Shown here: positions 1-7,997 of the stretch, piece by piece
How the letters are laid out: each line of letters begins with the position of its first letter
How positions within the stretch are numbered: the first letter of the stretch is position 1
Origin: Acidobacteriota bacterium
GTDB taxonomy: Bacteria; Acidobacteriota; Vicinamibacteria; Vicinamibacterales; UBA2999
Direction of reading: 5' to 3'
NCBI GenBank assembly: GCA_016789705.1
Contig: JAEUQR010000022.1
Coordinates: 96,323 to 160,322 of the forward strand
DNA: 64,000 nucleotides
Notes under the pieces: model-generated
What the model was told of the DNA's origin: nothing
The model's database searches: none
The model's input: only the letters and a program-made list of their open reading frames with translations
Made by a program: the position numbers and the translations under genes

Positions 1-842
1 GGCAGGCCGCCGGCCTGATAGAGCTGCGCGAAATCGAAGTAACCCTCGACCACGATGGCAAAGCCGGCCTTGCGCAGGTCGGCTTTCGACAGGTTGAGGC
101 CGTAGAGGGTGCGGCTCTTCGTGTAGATGGGCGTCTCGGGCGAGTTCAAGTACTTCGGCACCTGGTCGGGCTCGAGCGCACGGCCGCCGAAGGCCACGAT
201 CGAGCCGCTGTCACGCGCGATCGGCACCATCAGGCGGTTGCGGAAGCGGTCCTGCACGGTGCCATCGTCGCGCACGCTCACGAGGCCGCTCTGGCGGATG
301 AGCGCTTCGGCGAAGCCCTGCGCCTTGAGCCGCTTGTAGAGCCCGTCGCGCACCGGCGGCGCCCAGCCGAGTTTCAGCGCGGCAACGGTGGCCGGCGTGA
401 GGCCGCGGTCGCGCTGCAGGTACTCGCGGTAACGCGCGCCGGCAGGGGAGGCGAGCTGCTCGGCGAAGTACGCCGCCGCGAGGTCGTGCATCTTGAGCAG
501 CGCCTCCCGTTCGGCGGCGCTCTCGGTCTGGCCCTCGCCGGCTTCCATCTCGGGAATCGGGATGCCGAACTTCCCGGCCACGTGTTTCACCGTGTCCTGG
601 AAGCCGAGTTTTTCCTGCAGCTCGACGAACTTGAAGACGTCGCCGCCGACGTTGCAGCCGAAGCAGTGGAAGAACCCCTTGTCGCGGTTGACGGTGAATG
701 ACGGCGACTTCTCGGAATGGAACGGACAGAGGCCTTTGTAGCTCGCCCCGGCCTTGCGCAGCGAGACGTAGTCCTGGATCACCGCGACGATGTCGGCGGC
801 GGCGCGCACTTCGTCGATGAAGGACTGCGGGAACTTGGGCAT
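1..842 (-). CDS. dnaG: DNA primase DnaG, N-terminal 280 codons (cut by window edge)
   Basis: Bacterial primase makes RNA primers at the replication fork and works with the replicative helicase. The frame opens at an ATG at 842 and stays open to base 1, so the C-terminal part lies outside the window. The N-terminal CHC2 zinc domain is intact, with ligands C39, H42, C60 and C63 in the expected Cys-Pro-Phe-His and Cys-Phe-Gly-Cys settings. The RNA-polymerase core follows. The Toprim signature Glu-Gly-Tyr-Phe-Asp starts at E266; most homologues have Met where this one has Phe. A TAAAGT -10-like box lies at 873-868, about 25 nt before the ATG, and no clear Shine-Dalgarno is seen. Identification is secure from the zinc and Toprim motifs. 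Confidence 0.96.
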   Translation of the reverse strand, partial: MPKFPQSFIDEVRAAADIVAVIQDYVSLRKAGASYKGLCPFHSEKSPSFTVNRDKGFFHCFGCNVGGDVFKFVELQEKLGFQDTVKHVAGKFGIPIPEMEAGEGQTESAAEREALLKMHDLAAAYFAEQLASPAGARYREYLQRDRGLTPATVAALKLGWAPPVRDGLYKRLKAQGFAEALIRQSGLVSVRDDGTVQDRFRNRLMVPIARDSGSIVAFGGRALEPDQVPKYLNSPETPIYTKSRTLYGLNLSKADLRKAGFAIVVEGYFDFAQLYQAGGL

Positions 843-916
843 GCACCGGGGCGGACGAGACCCGTCTACTTTACTGCGCCACGTGCGCGAGCCGACGACC
901 GGCCTGCCGCCGGAGC

Positions 917-1948
917 TCAGCGCCGCTCGAACCCCTGCAGCACGCCCACGGCGTTGATGCCGATGTCGTCCACCGCGTAGCCGCCTTCCATCACGAAGAG
1001 CGTCGGGCGGCCCAGCGTGGCGATGGCCGCGCCGAGGCGCGGGAAATCGTCGCGCGTCAGGCGGAAGCCCGAGATGGGATCGTGCTCGTAGGTGTCGACA
1101 CCGAGCGAGATGACGACGGCGTCGGGACGGAAGGCGGTGATGACGGCGCAGGCGTCGGCGAGGGCCGCGCCATAGGTGGCCCACGTCGCGCCCTGAGGCA
1201 GCGGATAGTTGCACGTGGCGCCGAGGCCGGCGCCCGTGCCGCGCTCGTCGGCGTGGCCGAGGAAGTACGGATACTCGTCGAGCGGGTCGGCGTGGATCGA
1301 CACGAAACACACGTCGGGCCGGGCCTCGAAGATCTGCTGCGTGCCGTTGCCGTGATGGTAGTCGACGTCGAGCACGGCGACGCGCGCGCAGCCGTGGTCG
1401 CGCAGGTACTGCGCGGCAGTCGCCGCGTTGTTCAGGTAACAGTAGCCGCCCATCGCGGCCGCCGCGGCGTGGTGTCCCGGTGGCCGGCAGAGCGCGAAGG
1501 CGCTGGCGGCGCCCGCCAGCACGGCCTGCGCGCCCGTGAGCGCCACATCCGCACTCGCCTGCACGGCCTCCCACGTGCCGGCCGTGATCGGCGCGCCGGC
1601 ATCCGACGAGTAATAGCCGAGCCGGCCGTCGATGTGGTCGGGCACGCGGTCGTGGCGCACGCTCGGCACGGGCCAGACGAGCGGCAGCGCGTCGTTGGTG
1701 CGGCCGAGGGCCGTCCAGTCGGCCCACGCGTGTTCGAGAAAGGCGACGAAGCCGGCGTCGTGCACGCGGCGTACCGGGTCGAGGCCGAAGGCGCGCGGCG
1801 CGATGACGTCGCCGAGGCCGACGTCGCGAACGCGCGCCAGGATCATCTCCGCCCGGCGCGGCATCTCGAAGCACGGCTTCAGCGTGCCGTCGATGAGCTC
1901 GGCGGTGCCGTGATGGCGGTGATGGCGGTGGGAGTAGATGGTCAGCAT
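917..1948 (-). CDS. Histone-deacetylase-family acetylpolyamine amidohydrolase
   Basis: A 343-residue zinc hydrolase of the class II HDAC / acetylpolyamine amidohydrolase family, which removes acetyl groups from acetylated polyamines or similar amides. The catalytic His pair is H159-H160 in PPGHH. The zinc ligands read as D196 and H198 (in DYHHGNGTQ) and D285. The transition-state Tyr is Y324 in EGGYA. Length and motif spacing match the polyamine branch (about 340 residues) rather than the longer histone-deacetylase-like branches. I chose ATG 1948 (MLTIYSHRH) because a longer frame would run into the upstream SDR gene. That gene ends at 1963, so the two are probably co-transcribed. The actual substrate is not shown by the sequence. 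Confidence 0.88.
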   Translation of the reverse strand: MLTIYSHRHHRHHGTAELIDGTLKPCFEMPRRAEMILARVRDVGLGDVIAPRAFGLDPVRRVHDAGFVAFLEHAWADWTALGRTNDALPLVWPVPSVRHDRVPDHIDGRLGYYSSDAGAPITAGTWEAVQASADVALTGAQAVLAGAASAFALCRPPGHHAAAAAMGGYCYLNNAATAAQYLRDHGCARVAVLDVDYHHGNGTQQIFEARPDVCFVSIHADPLDEYPYFLGHADERGTGAGLGATCNYPLPQGATWATYGAALADACAVITAFRPDAVVISLGVDTYEHDPISGFRLTRDDFPRLGAAIATLGRPTLFVMEGGYAVDDIGINAVGVLQGFERR

Positions 1949-1962
1949 GCGTGTCGCTCCGC

Positions 1963-3513
1963 CTACCAGTCGGTGGGCCGGTAGTCCTTGAGGAACTGGC
2001 CCCACACATGGGTGCCGGTGTTGATGCTGTCGATGATCGGATCGGCGATGCGGGCGGCGCCGTCCACGATGTCGAGCGGCGGGTGGAAGCCCTGTTCCGC
2101 GGTCTTGCGCGCCGCGATCTGCGCCGGGTCCTCGTCGGTCACCCAGCCGGTGTCCACGCTGTTCATATGAATGCCGTCGGCGTGGTAGTCGGCGGCGGCC
2201 GTGCGCGTCATCATGTTGAGCGCGGCCTTGGCCATGTTGGTGTGCGGGTGCCGGGTGGTCTTGAACTTCCGGTAGAACTGGCCTTCCACCGCCGAGACGT
2301 TCACGATGTGTTTCTCGCGCCCGGGCGTGCGCAGCATGAGCGGCTTCAGGCGCGCGTTCAGCAGGAAGGGGGCGACGGCGTTCACGAGATGCACTTCGAG
2401 CAGCTCCACGGCTGCCACTTCGTCGAGCCGCAGGCGCCAGGAGTTGGTCTCACGCAGATCCACCTGCTGCAGGTCCTGGTCGAGCAGCCCCTCCGGAAAG
2501 AGATCGCCGGCGCCGGCGTCGTCCGGCAGCAGGGCCACCTGCGACAGCGCCGCCGCGTGTGTCACGCCGGACAGGGCCAGGGCGCGCGGCGCGGTGAGGG
2601 CGGCGCCGGCCTCGGGCAGCACGTGCGCGGCGCGCAGCCCTTCGTAGGCGCCGACAAGGGCGCGCGCCGGGGCCGGCAGCGCGGCGAGCGCCGCCCGTTC
2701 ACCCGCCATCATGTGCTCGTAGAACGCCGGGGGCCGGCGCACCGTCTGGCAGGCGTTGTTGATGATGAAGTCGAGCCGCTCGCGTGTGGCGAGCAGGTGC
2801 CGGCAGAAGCCCTCGACGCTTGGCGTGTGGCGCAGATCGAGGCCGAAGACCTCGAGGCGATGGCCCCAGTCGGCGAAGTCGGGCTCGGCGGCGTACCTCG
2901 CCGCGGAATCGCGCGGGAACCGCGTGGTGACGATGAGGCGCGCGCCCGCCCGCAGCAGCTTGATGGCCGCCTGGTAGCCGATCTTCACGCGCCCGCCCGT
3001 GACGAGCGCCACGCGGCCGGTCAGGTCCGCCGTTTCGGTGCGCTTCTTCAGGTTGAACTCGGCGCAGGCCGGGCAGAGTTGATCGTAGAAGTGATGGATC
3101 GTCGCGTAGTCCTGCTTGCAGATGTAGCAGTTCCGCGGCTCGACCACCTCGCGGAACGTCGGCTCGCCCTCCACCTCGTGCTGCGTGAACCCGGCCGGCG
3201 GCAGCACGTTCGGCGTCGTGAACACCGGCTTCTGCCGCAGTTGGCGGATGCCCGTGCCGGCGAGCACGGCGTCGTCGCGTTCGGCGCTGGCGGCCTGGCG
3301 CTTGCGCACCATGGCCTTCGCCAGCTTGCGGCGGGCGCTTACGTCGGGGCAGAACACGTCGCCGGCGGCGGTGATGAAGCGCTGGCGCTCGTCGTCGGGC
3401 AGCGCGGCGAGCAGCGCGCGGTCGGCCGCCACCGCTTCGAGCAGCGCCGCCGCGGCACGCAGGCGTGCGGGGAGGTCTGGCGAGTCGGCGTCATCGCCGC
3501 GCGGTGGGGCCAT
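1963..3513 (-). CDS. SDR-family protein with internal Cys4 zinc finger and atypical active site
   Basis: A 516-residue protein. Residues 1-120 are a helical region of unknown type. A treble-clef-like zinc site follows (C129, C132, C147, C150). From about residue 165 there is a short-chain dehydrogenase fold: nucleotide-binding Gly motif TGGRVKIG at 172-179, NNAC at 252-255, and the catalytic-type Ser at S408 in VNVSAVEG. The expected Tyr four residues before the catalytic Lys is replaced: T425 precedes K429 in HTNMAKAALN. The C-terminal part has the usual substrate-loop sequence ending VDTGWVTDEDP. Redox activity is therefore uncertain, and it could be a non-catalytic NAD(P)-binding protein. 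The ATG at 3513 is set by a CATAAT box 7 nt upstream. The gene lies 14 bp before the deacetylase gene. Confidence 0.82.
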   Translation of the reverse strand: MAPPRGDDADSPDLPARLRAAAALLEAVAADRALLAALPDDERQRFITAAGDVFCPDVSARRKLAKAMVRKRQAASAERDDAVLAGTGIRQLRQKPVFTTPNVLPPAGFTQHEVEGEPTFREVVEPRNCYICKQDYATIHHFYDQLCPACAEFNLKKRTETADLTGRVALVTGGRVKIGYQAAIKLLRAGARLIVTTRFPRDSAARYAAEPDFADWGHRLEVFGLDLRHTPSVEGFCRHLLATRERLDFIINNACQTVRRPPAFYEHMMAGERAALAALPAPARALVGAYEGLRAAHVLPEAGAALTAPRALALSGVTHAAALSQVALLPDDAGAGDLFPEGLLDQDLQQVDLRETNSWRLRLDEVAAVELLEVHLVNAVAPFLLNARLKPLMLRTPGREKHIVNVSAVEGQFYRKFKTTRHPHTNMAKAALNMMTRTAAADYHADGIHMNSVDTGWVTDEDPAQIAARKTAEQGFHPPLDIVDGAARIADPIIDSINTGTHVWGQFLKDYRPTDW

Positions 3514-3520
3514 CCCCGCG

Positions 3521-3526
3521 ATTATG
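3521..3526 (-). promoter_or_regulatory. -10 box CATAAT of the zinc-finger SDR gene
   Basis: Read on the minus strand, CATAAT lies exactly 7 nt before the ATG at 3513, with no Shine-Dalgarno between them. This predicts a leaderless or nearly leaderless transcript. No convincing -35 box was found. The same bases supply the ATG at 3524 on the plus strand, which is one reason to doubt that ATG as the start of the J-domain gene. Confidence 0.5.
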
Positions 3527-3536
3527 GCAGGGCCGT

Positions 3537-3593
3537 CTGCCACGGCGGGTCAAGCTTTGCCTGCCACGGCGGGTCAAGCTTCGCCTGCCGCGG
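3537..3593. repeat. Tandem 24-bp repeat, two copies plus a partial third
   Basis: Bases 3537-3560 and 3561-3584 are 24-bp direct repeats (core ctgccacggcgggtcaagct) with one mismatch (T at 3558, C at 3582). The first bases of a third copy follow at 3585. The repeat fills the gap between the SDR gene and the J-domain gene, and reads as low-complexity protein in several frames, so it is probably intergenic. The HindIII-like palindrome aagctt is in each copy. Confidence 0.75.
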
Positions 3594-3607
3594 CCGATTC
3601 AGCGCAC

Positions 3608-4054
3608 GTGCGGGCCGAGTCCTTCGCCGACGTGCTCGAGGCGGCACTCGGCCGTGTGCCGGCCGACCCGGCGGGCCTGTCCGTGCCGTCGCGTCGGGCC
3701 TGGGCCGCGGGCGGCGCGCCCCAGGCGCCAGCGGCCTTCCTGTTCGCACGCCCGCTGACCACCGCCGTGCCGCGATGGCCGCCCGTCGCCGTGGCCGTCC
3801 CTCCCCGCCCCGACCACGCGTTCTCGGCCGACGAGCGCCGTGCCTTCAACCGGCTGCTCGATCTTGGCGCCCGTCTCGAGGCGAACTTCAGCGCCGACGA
3901 CCTGCGCCGCGAGTATCGCCGCCTCGCGCAGCGGTATCATCCCGACCGGCACCGCGGTGGCAGTGAGGTCGAGCAGGGGCACTTCGCCCGCACGTTCGCC
4001 GACCTCGCCGAACGTCATCGTTGCCTCCGGTCGCTCGTCGAACCGCGTCACTGA
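3608..4054 (+). CDS. Small J-domain (DnaJ-like) protein
   Basis: A 148-residue protein whose last ~75 residues form a J-domain. Helix II and the HPD motif are clear (RREYRRLAQRYHPDRH), followed by a basic loop and a helix III-like stretch. J-domains stimulate the ATPase of Hsp70 (DnaK). The first ~70 residues are Ala/Pro-rich and not recognised. No Gly/Phe region, zinc domain or C-terminal substrate domain follows, so it is a stand-alone J-protein of DnaJ class III type. The start is uncertain. The in-frame ATG at 3524 would place the 24-bp tandem repeat inside the protein and overlap the neighbour's -10 box, so I prefer the GTG at 3608. The partner Hsp70 is not in the window. Confidence 0.72.
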   Translation: MRAESFADVLEAALGRVPADPAGLSVPSRRAWAAGGAPQAPAAFLFARPLTTAVPRWPPVAVAVPPRPDHAFSADERRAFNRLLDLGARLEANFSADDLRREYRRLAQRYHPDRHRGGSEVEQGHFARTFADLAERHRCLRSLVEPRH

Positions 4055-4097
4055 TCCGCAAGCCCGCCGCGCGCAGGGGTGTATCGTAGCCACGACG

Positions 4098-4538
4098 ATG
4101 GCGGCCTTCTCCGTGGGCGATGCCGTGCAGACGCCACACGGCAAGGGCGTCGTGCACGAGGTGCGCAACGGCGGCCGGCTGCTGGTGCGGATTCAGGCGC
4201 GGATGGTGGTCGTGGCGGCGGCGGAGTGCGCGACGGCCACGGCGCCGCGGCGTGCGCCCGTGGCGGCGCGTCCGGAGACGGGCCAGGCGCCACGCCCGGC
4301 CGGCCGCGCGGAGGCCGCGGTGGACCTGCACGGACTGCGTGTGGACGAAGCGCTCCACCGCATCGACGACGCGCTCGATGCGGCGCTCAGGGCGGGGCTC
4401 GCCGAACTGCGCTTCATCCATGGCCGCTCGGGCGGCCGGCTGCGCGGCGCGCTGCACGAGCGCCTGCGCGGGATCTCCGCCGTGCGCGGCGTGCGGCTCG
4501 ATCCCCGCAACGCCGGCGTGACGATCGTGTCGCTCTGA
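4098..4538 (+). CDS. Small KOW-like plus Smr-domain protein
   Basis: A 146-residue protein. Residues 3-40 resemble the small beta-barrel (KOW-like) module of MutS2 (FSVGDAVQTPHGKGVV). Residues 75-146 are an Smr domain, with the LDLHG-type motif as VDLHGLRVDEA and the HGRSGGRLR loop. Smr domains act as nucleases or nucleic-acid-binding modules in MutS2, where they cleave near stalled ribosomes or branched DNA. The gene converges on mutS2, leaving only 14 bp between the two stop codons. It therefore carries, as a free protein, the same two C-terminal modules that end MutS2. A TATCGT box at 4082-4087 lies 10 nt before the ATG, predicting a very short leader. Substrate is not known from the sequence. 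Confidence 0.82.
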   Translation: MAAFSVGDAVQTPHGKGVVHEVRNGGRLLVRIQARMVVVAAAECATATAPRRAPVAARPETGQAPRPAGRAEAAVDLHGLRVDEALHRIDDALDAALRAGLAELRFIHGRSGGRLRGALHERLRGISAVRGVRLDPRNAGVTIVSL

Positions 4539-4552
4539 GGGCGCCGGCTCCG

Positions 4553-7003
4553 TCAGTCCTTGAGCTCGACGATTGTGGCGCCCCCGCCCCCCTGGTTCGG
4601 CGGCGCCGGCGTGAACTTCATCACGAGCGGGTGGCCCTTCAGGAACGACTCGAGGCCGCGGCGCAGGCTGCCGGTGCCGTGGCCGTGCACGATGCGGATC
4701 TCGCGGACGTCGGTCACGAGCGCGTCGTCGAGGAACTTCGAGACGCGGTCCACCGCCTGATCGACCGTGCAGCCGATGACGTTCAGCTCGCTCAGCAGGC
4801 CGTCGCGCGGCTGCAGGTCCACGTTCACACGCACCGAGGCCACCGGCTTCGAGGCGGCGCCCGGCGCCGCGGCCGTGACGCGCAGGTCGGCCACCTTCGC
4901 GCGCATGCGCTTGCCGCGCACGTCCACCTCGGCGTTCCGGCCGTCTACCGACACGACTATGCCCTCGAGTCCCAGGCCGCCCACGGCGACCCTGGCGCCG
5001 ACGGTGACCGGACGTAGCGGCTCGTTCGGCGCCGCGGGACCGGCGCCCGGCTGGCGCAGCCCTTCGACGATGCGGTTCACGGCCGCGGACGCTTCAGCCC
5101 GCGCCGCGCCGGCCTCGCCGGTCGAGACCGCGGCCCGCGCCGCCCGCGCCGAGGCCTGCTCGATGAGCGTCTCCGACTTCTCCCTGAGCTGCGCGATGAC
5201 GTCGTCGATGTCCTTGCGCGCCTGGCGCAGGCGGTCGTCGAGTTTCTCGTTCACCCGCTTGGCGAGCCGGCTTTCGCGTTCGGCGACGGCGCTCTCGCGC
5301 AGGCGCAGCGCGGCGTTCTGGTCGGCCAACGCGGCCCGCTCGCGTTCGAGCTTGCGGCGTTCGCTGTCGAGGGCGCGGGCCTGCGCGTCCACGCGTTCGA
5401 GGTGCGCATCGAGACGCTTCCGGTCGTCCGACAGGTGGTTGCGCGCGGCGGCGATGACGGCGGCCGGCAGGCCCAGGCGCCGCGAGATCTCGATCGCCAG
5501 GCTGCGGCCGGGCGCGCCGTAGATCAGGCGGTAACTCGGTGCGAAGGTGTGCGGGTCGAAGGCGAAGGCCGCCGTCGTGACGCCGTCGGTGGCCGTGCCC
5601 CAGGTCTTCAGCGCGTCGTAGTGTGTGGTCGCGAAGACCAGGGCGCCGCGTTCCTTGAAGTGGGCGATGATCGCGGTGGCGAGCGCGCCGCCTTCCGCCG
5701 GATCCGTGCCGGTGCCCACTTCGTCGAGCAGCACGAGTGCCGGGAGCTGCATCGCGCGGTCCATCGCCGCGATGTTCGTGATGTGCGCGGAGAACGTGCT
5801 GAGGCTCGCCGAGATCGACTGCTCGTCGCCGATGTCGGCAAAGAGCGTGCGGAAGACCGGGAGTGTCGAGCCTGCGGCGGCCGGGATGTGCAGCCCGGCC
5901 TGCGCCATGAGCGCCAGCAGGCCCGTGGTCTTGAGCGCCACGGTCTTGCCGCCGGTGTTCGGGCCGGTGATGAGCAGCACGCGGGCGGGCGGCGTGAGCC
6001 GCACGTCCACCGGCACGGGTGTCGTGGCGCGCCGCTCGGCGGCGTCGTCGAGCCGGGCGACGACCGCGGCCTGCAGCAGCGGATGGCGCGCTTCGCGCAA
6101 CTCGAGGTGGCCGTTCGTCGAGAGCACCGGCTCCACCGCGTTCATGAGGTGGGCGAGCCGGGCGCGCGCCTGCAGCAGGTCGAGCTCCTCGGCCACCCCG
6201 ATGCTCACGCGAAAGTCGCCAGGGCGATGCCGGAAGCGGTCCGTGAGCTCCAGCAGGATGCGGAAGATCTCCTCGGCTTCCTCCTCCTCCGCCGCCACGA
6301 TGTCGTTGTTGATCTCGACGCCGGCCATCGGCTCGAGGAACAGCGTGGCGCCGCTGGCCGAGGCGCCGTGGACGATACCCGGCACGCTGCCGCGGTGTTC
6401 GGCGCGCACCATCAGCACGGCGCGGCCGTTGCGCTGCGTGACGACGGTCTCCTGGAGGTACTTCGCGGTGTCGCGGCCTTTCACGAACTGCTCGAGCGTG
6501 GTGCGGAGCTTCGTCCGCTGGCGACGCAGGCGCTCGCGAATGGAGGCCAGCCGCGGGCTGGCATCGTCGAGCACCTCGCCGTTCACGTCGATGGCGCGGC
6601 GCACGGCCGCCACCTCCTCGCTGAACGGGGCGAGCCGCGAGACAAGCGTCTGCAGGATCGGAAAGGCGCCAGGCGTACGGGCCACCGCCGCCTGCGCGTC
6701 GCCGATCGAGGCGACGAAGTCCGCGAGAATCCGCAACTGGAGCGCGTCGAGCGGACGCCCCTCCACCGCGAGCCCCTGCAGCGCCTGTTCGAGGCCGGCG
6801 CCGGCGCGCAGCGGGAACACGCCGTACTGCTCGACGTAGCGCACCGTCTCGGACGTGGCCGCCAGGGCCTGGGCCACCGCGGCGCGATCGGTCTGCGGCG
6901 TCTCGGCGCGCATGCACGTCCGCCCCACGGGCGTGAGCGCGAAGCTCGCGAGCGCGTCGATGATGCGGTCGAACTCGAGGGCGCGAAGGAGGGCGGGGTT
7001 CAT
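4553..7003 (-). CDS. mutS2: MutS2 family ATPase / Smr nuclease
   Basis: An 816-residue MutS2. It lacks the mismatch-recognition domain of MutS and has an N-terminal core helical region. The ATPase follows, with Walker A TGPNTGGKT near residue 350, a Walker B region (LVLLDEVGTGTDP) and the MutS signature (STFSAH). Then come a long Lys/Arg/Glu-rich coiled coil, a KOW-like barrel (VGARVAVGGLGLEGIV) and a C-terminal Smr domain with HGHGTGSLR. The Smr LDLRG-type motif reads LNVIG here, so the usual acidic residue is absent. MutS2 suppresses recombination and rescues collided ribosomes. I start at ATG 7003 (MNPALLRALEFDRI), which matches family N-termini; an upstream ATG would translate a Pro-rich repeat. 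Confidence 0.95.
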   Translation of the reverse strand: MNPALLRALEFDRIIDALASFALTPVGRTCMRAETPQTDRAAVAQALAATSETVRYVEQYGVFPLRAGAGLEQALQGLAVEGRPLDALQLRILADFVASIGDAQAAVARTPGAFPILQTLVSRLAPFSEEVAAVRRAIDVNGEVLDDASPRLASIRERLRRQRTKLRTTLEQFVKGRDTAKYLQETVVTQRNGRAVLMVRAEHRGSVPGIVHGASASGATLFLEPMAGVEINNDIVAAEEEEAEEIFRILLELTDRFRHRPGDFRVSIGVAEELDLLQARARLAHLMNAVEPVLSTNGHLELREARHPLLQAAVVARLDDAAERRATTPVPVDVRLTPPARVLLITGPNTGGKTVALKTTGLLALMAQAGLHIPAAAGSTLPVFRTLFADIGDEQSISASLSTFSAHITNIAAMDRAMQLPALVLLDEVGTGTDPAEGGALATAIIAHFKERGALVFATTHYDALKTWGTATDGVTTAAFAFDPHTFAPSYRLIYGAPGRSLAIEISRRLGLPAAVIAAARNHLSDDRKRLDAHLERVDAQARALDSERRKLERERAALADQNAALRLRESAVAERESRLAKRVNEKLDDRLRQARKDIDDVIAQLREKSETLIEQASARAARAAVSTGEAGAARAEASAAVNRIVEGLRQPGAGPAAPNEPLRPVTVGARVAVGGLGLEGIVVSVDGRNAEVDVRGKRMRAKVADLRVTAAAPGAASKPVASVRVNVDLQPRDGLLSELNVIGCTVDQAVDRVSKFLDDALVTDVREIRIVHGHGTGSLRRGLESFLKGHPLVMKFTPAPPNQGGGGATIVELKD

Positions 7004-7016
7004 GACTGGGTGCTGC

Positions 7017-7039
7017 GGGCTGGGGGCTGGGGGCTGGGG
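7017..7039 (+). repeat. Four-run G-quadruplex motif upstream of mutS2
   Basis: The plus strand has four G runs (7017-7019, 7022-7026, 7029-7033, 7036-7039) separated each time by CT, which fits the classical quadruplex pattern with 2-nt loops. It lies 14-36 bp before the mutS2 ATG, on the template strand of that gene. A shorter C-rich complement (cgccccagccccta) occurs at about 7133-7146, just outside larB. Together they make a loose inverted repeat around the mutS2-larB gap. Confidence 0.6.
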
Positions 7040-7143
7040 CGTACCAAGTGTCACGCTAGCAGAAGACCCGTCTTTCCCGATGAGGACGTGGCGCAGGGCC
7101 GTGCTCTCGTGACGCCGGAGTGCAGCAGCCCGCGCCCCAGCCC

Positions 7144-7908
7144 CTAGCTCCTCGCTCCGTGATTGATCAACGACGCCATGCAGCCGGCGCCGAAGCCGTT
7201 GTCGATGTTCACGACGGCCACGCCGTTGGCGCAGGTGTTGAGCATGCCGAGGAGGGCGGCGACGCCGCCGAAGCTCGCGCCGTATCCGACACTCGTCGGC
7301 ACGGCGATGACCGGCACGCTCACGAGCCCGGCGACCACGCTCGGCAGCGCCCCTTCCATCCCGGCCACGACGATGATGACGCGGGCGGCGGCGAGGCGTT
7401 CGCGCTCGGCCAGCACCCGATGGATCCCGGCCACACCGACGTCGTAAATCCGCACGACATCGTTGCCCATGATCTCGGCCGTGACGGCCGCCTCTTCCGC
7501 GACGGGGAGGTCTGAGGTGCCGGCCGAGGCGATGGCGACGGTGCCGGCGGCCCGCGGCAGGGGCTTGCGCACCGTGATCGCCCGCGCCAGCGCGTGGTAC
7601 TCCGCTTCCGGCACCCGCGCCCGGACGGCCTCCCAGGCCTCGGCGCTGGCCCGGGTCACGAGCAGGGGAGCGTCACGGGTGGCGATTCGGGCCGAGATCT
7701 CCGCGATCTGCGCCGGCGTCTTTCCTATTCCCAGCACGACTTCCGGGAAGCCCTGACGCACGGCCCGGTGGTGATCCACCCGGGCAAAGCCCAGATCTTC
7801 GTAGGGTTGCCGCCGGAGTTCCTCCAGGAGCCGACCTTCCGCCTCAGCGGTGGCGATGGTGCCGGCACGCACGCCGTCGAGGAGCTGCCGGATGTCACCT
7901 GGTGTCAT
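7144..7908 (-). CDS. larB: Nickel-pincer cofactor biosynthesis protein LarB
   Basis: LarB carboxylates and hydrolyses nicotinic acid adenine dinucleotide, the first step to the nickel-pincer nucleotide used by lactate racemase and related LarA enzymes. The 254-residue protein has the helical N-terminus ([18 protein letters not shown]) and a PurE-like C-terminal domain. Family signatures are visible in [36 protein letters not shown] and [10 protein letters not shown]. The start at 7908 was chosen by homology; upstream codons overlap the promoter of the divergent gene. The partners LarC, LarE and LarA are not in this window. Confidence 0.92.
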   Translation of the reverse strand: MTPGDIRQLLDGVRAGTIATAEAEGRLLEELRRQPYEDLGFARVDHHRAVRQGFPEVVLGIGKTPAQIAEISARIATRDAPLLVTRASAEAWEAVRARVPEAEYHALARAITVRKPLPRAAGTVAIASAGTSDLPVAEEAAVTAEIMGNDVVRIYDVGVAGIHRVLAERERLAAARVIIVVAGMEGALPSVVAGLVSVPVIAVPTSVGYGASFGGVAALLGMLNTCANGVAVVNIDNGFGAGCMASLINHGARS

Positions 7909-7930
7909 GTCTGTAATCGCCTGTCGTTCG

Positions 7931-7958
7931 TTGACTTGGCCCGACTCTCCAATATAAT
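7931..7958 (+). promoter_or_regulatory. Sigma70-type promoter of the glycosyltransferase gene
   Basis: TTGACT at 7931-7936, a 16-bp spacer, and a perfect TATAAT at 7953-7958. Transcription should start near 7965 and give a leader of about 33 nt before the ATG at 7998. This is among the two best matches to the housekeeping consensus in the window. Confidence 0.75.
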
Positions 7959-7997
7959 CGGAATTTGTTTCTCGCTTCGCTCCGACGGCCATAGACC

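Noticed and set aside
3524..3607. ATG 3524 as start of the J-domain gene
   Set aside because: It lies within the -10 box of the divergent SDR gene and would put a 24-bp tandem repeat into the protein.
1951..3966. Long plus-strand frame (about 670 codons) opposite the SDR gene
   Set aside because: Antisense shadow of the zinc-finger SDR, with biased Arg/Val/Gly composition. The only real plus-strand gene here is the J-domain protein in another frame.
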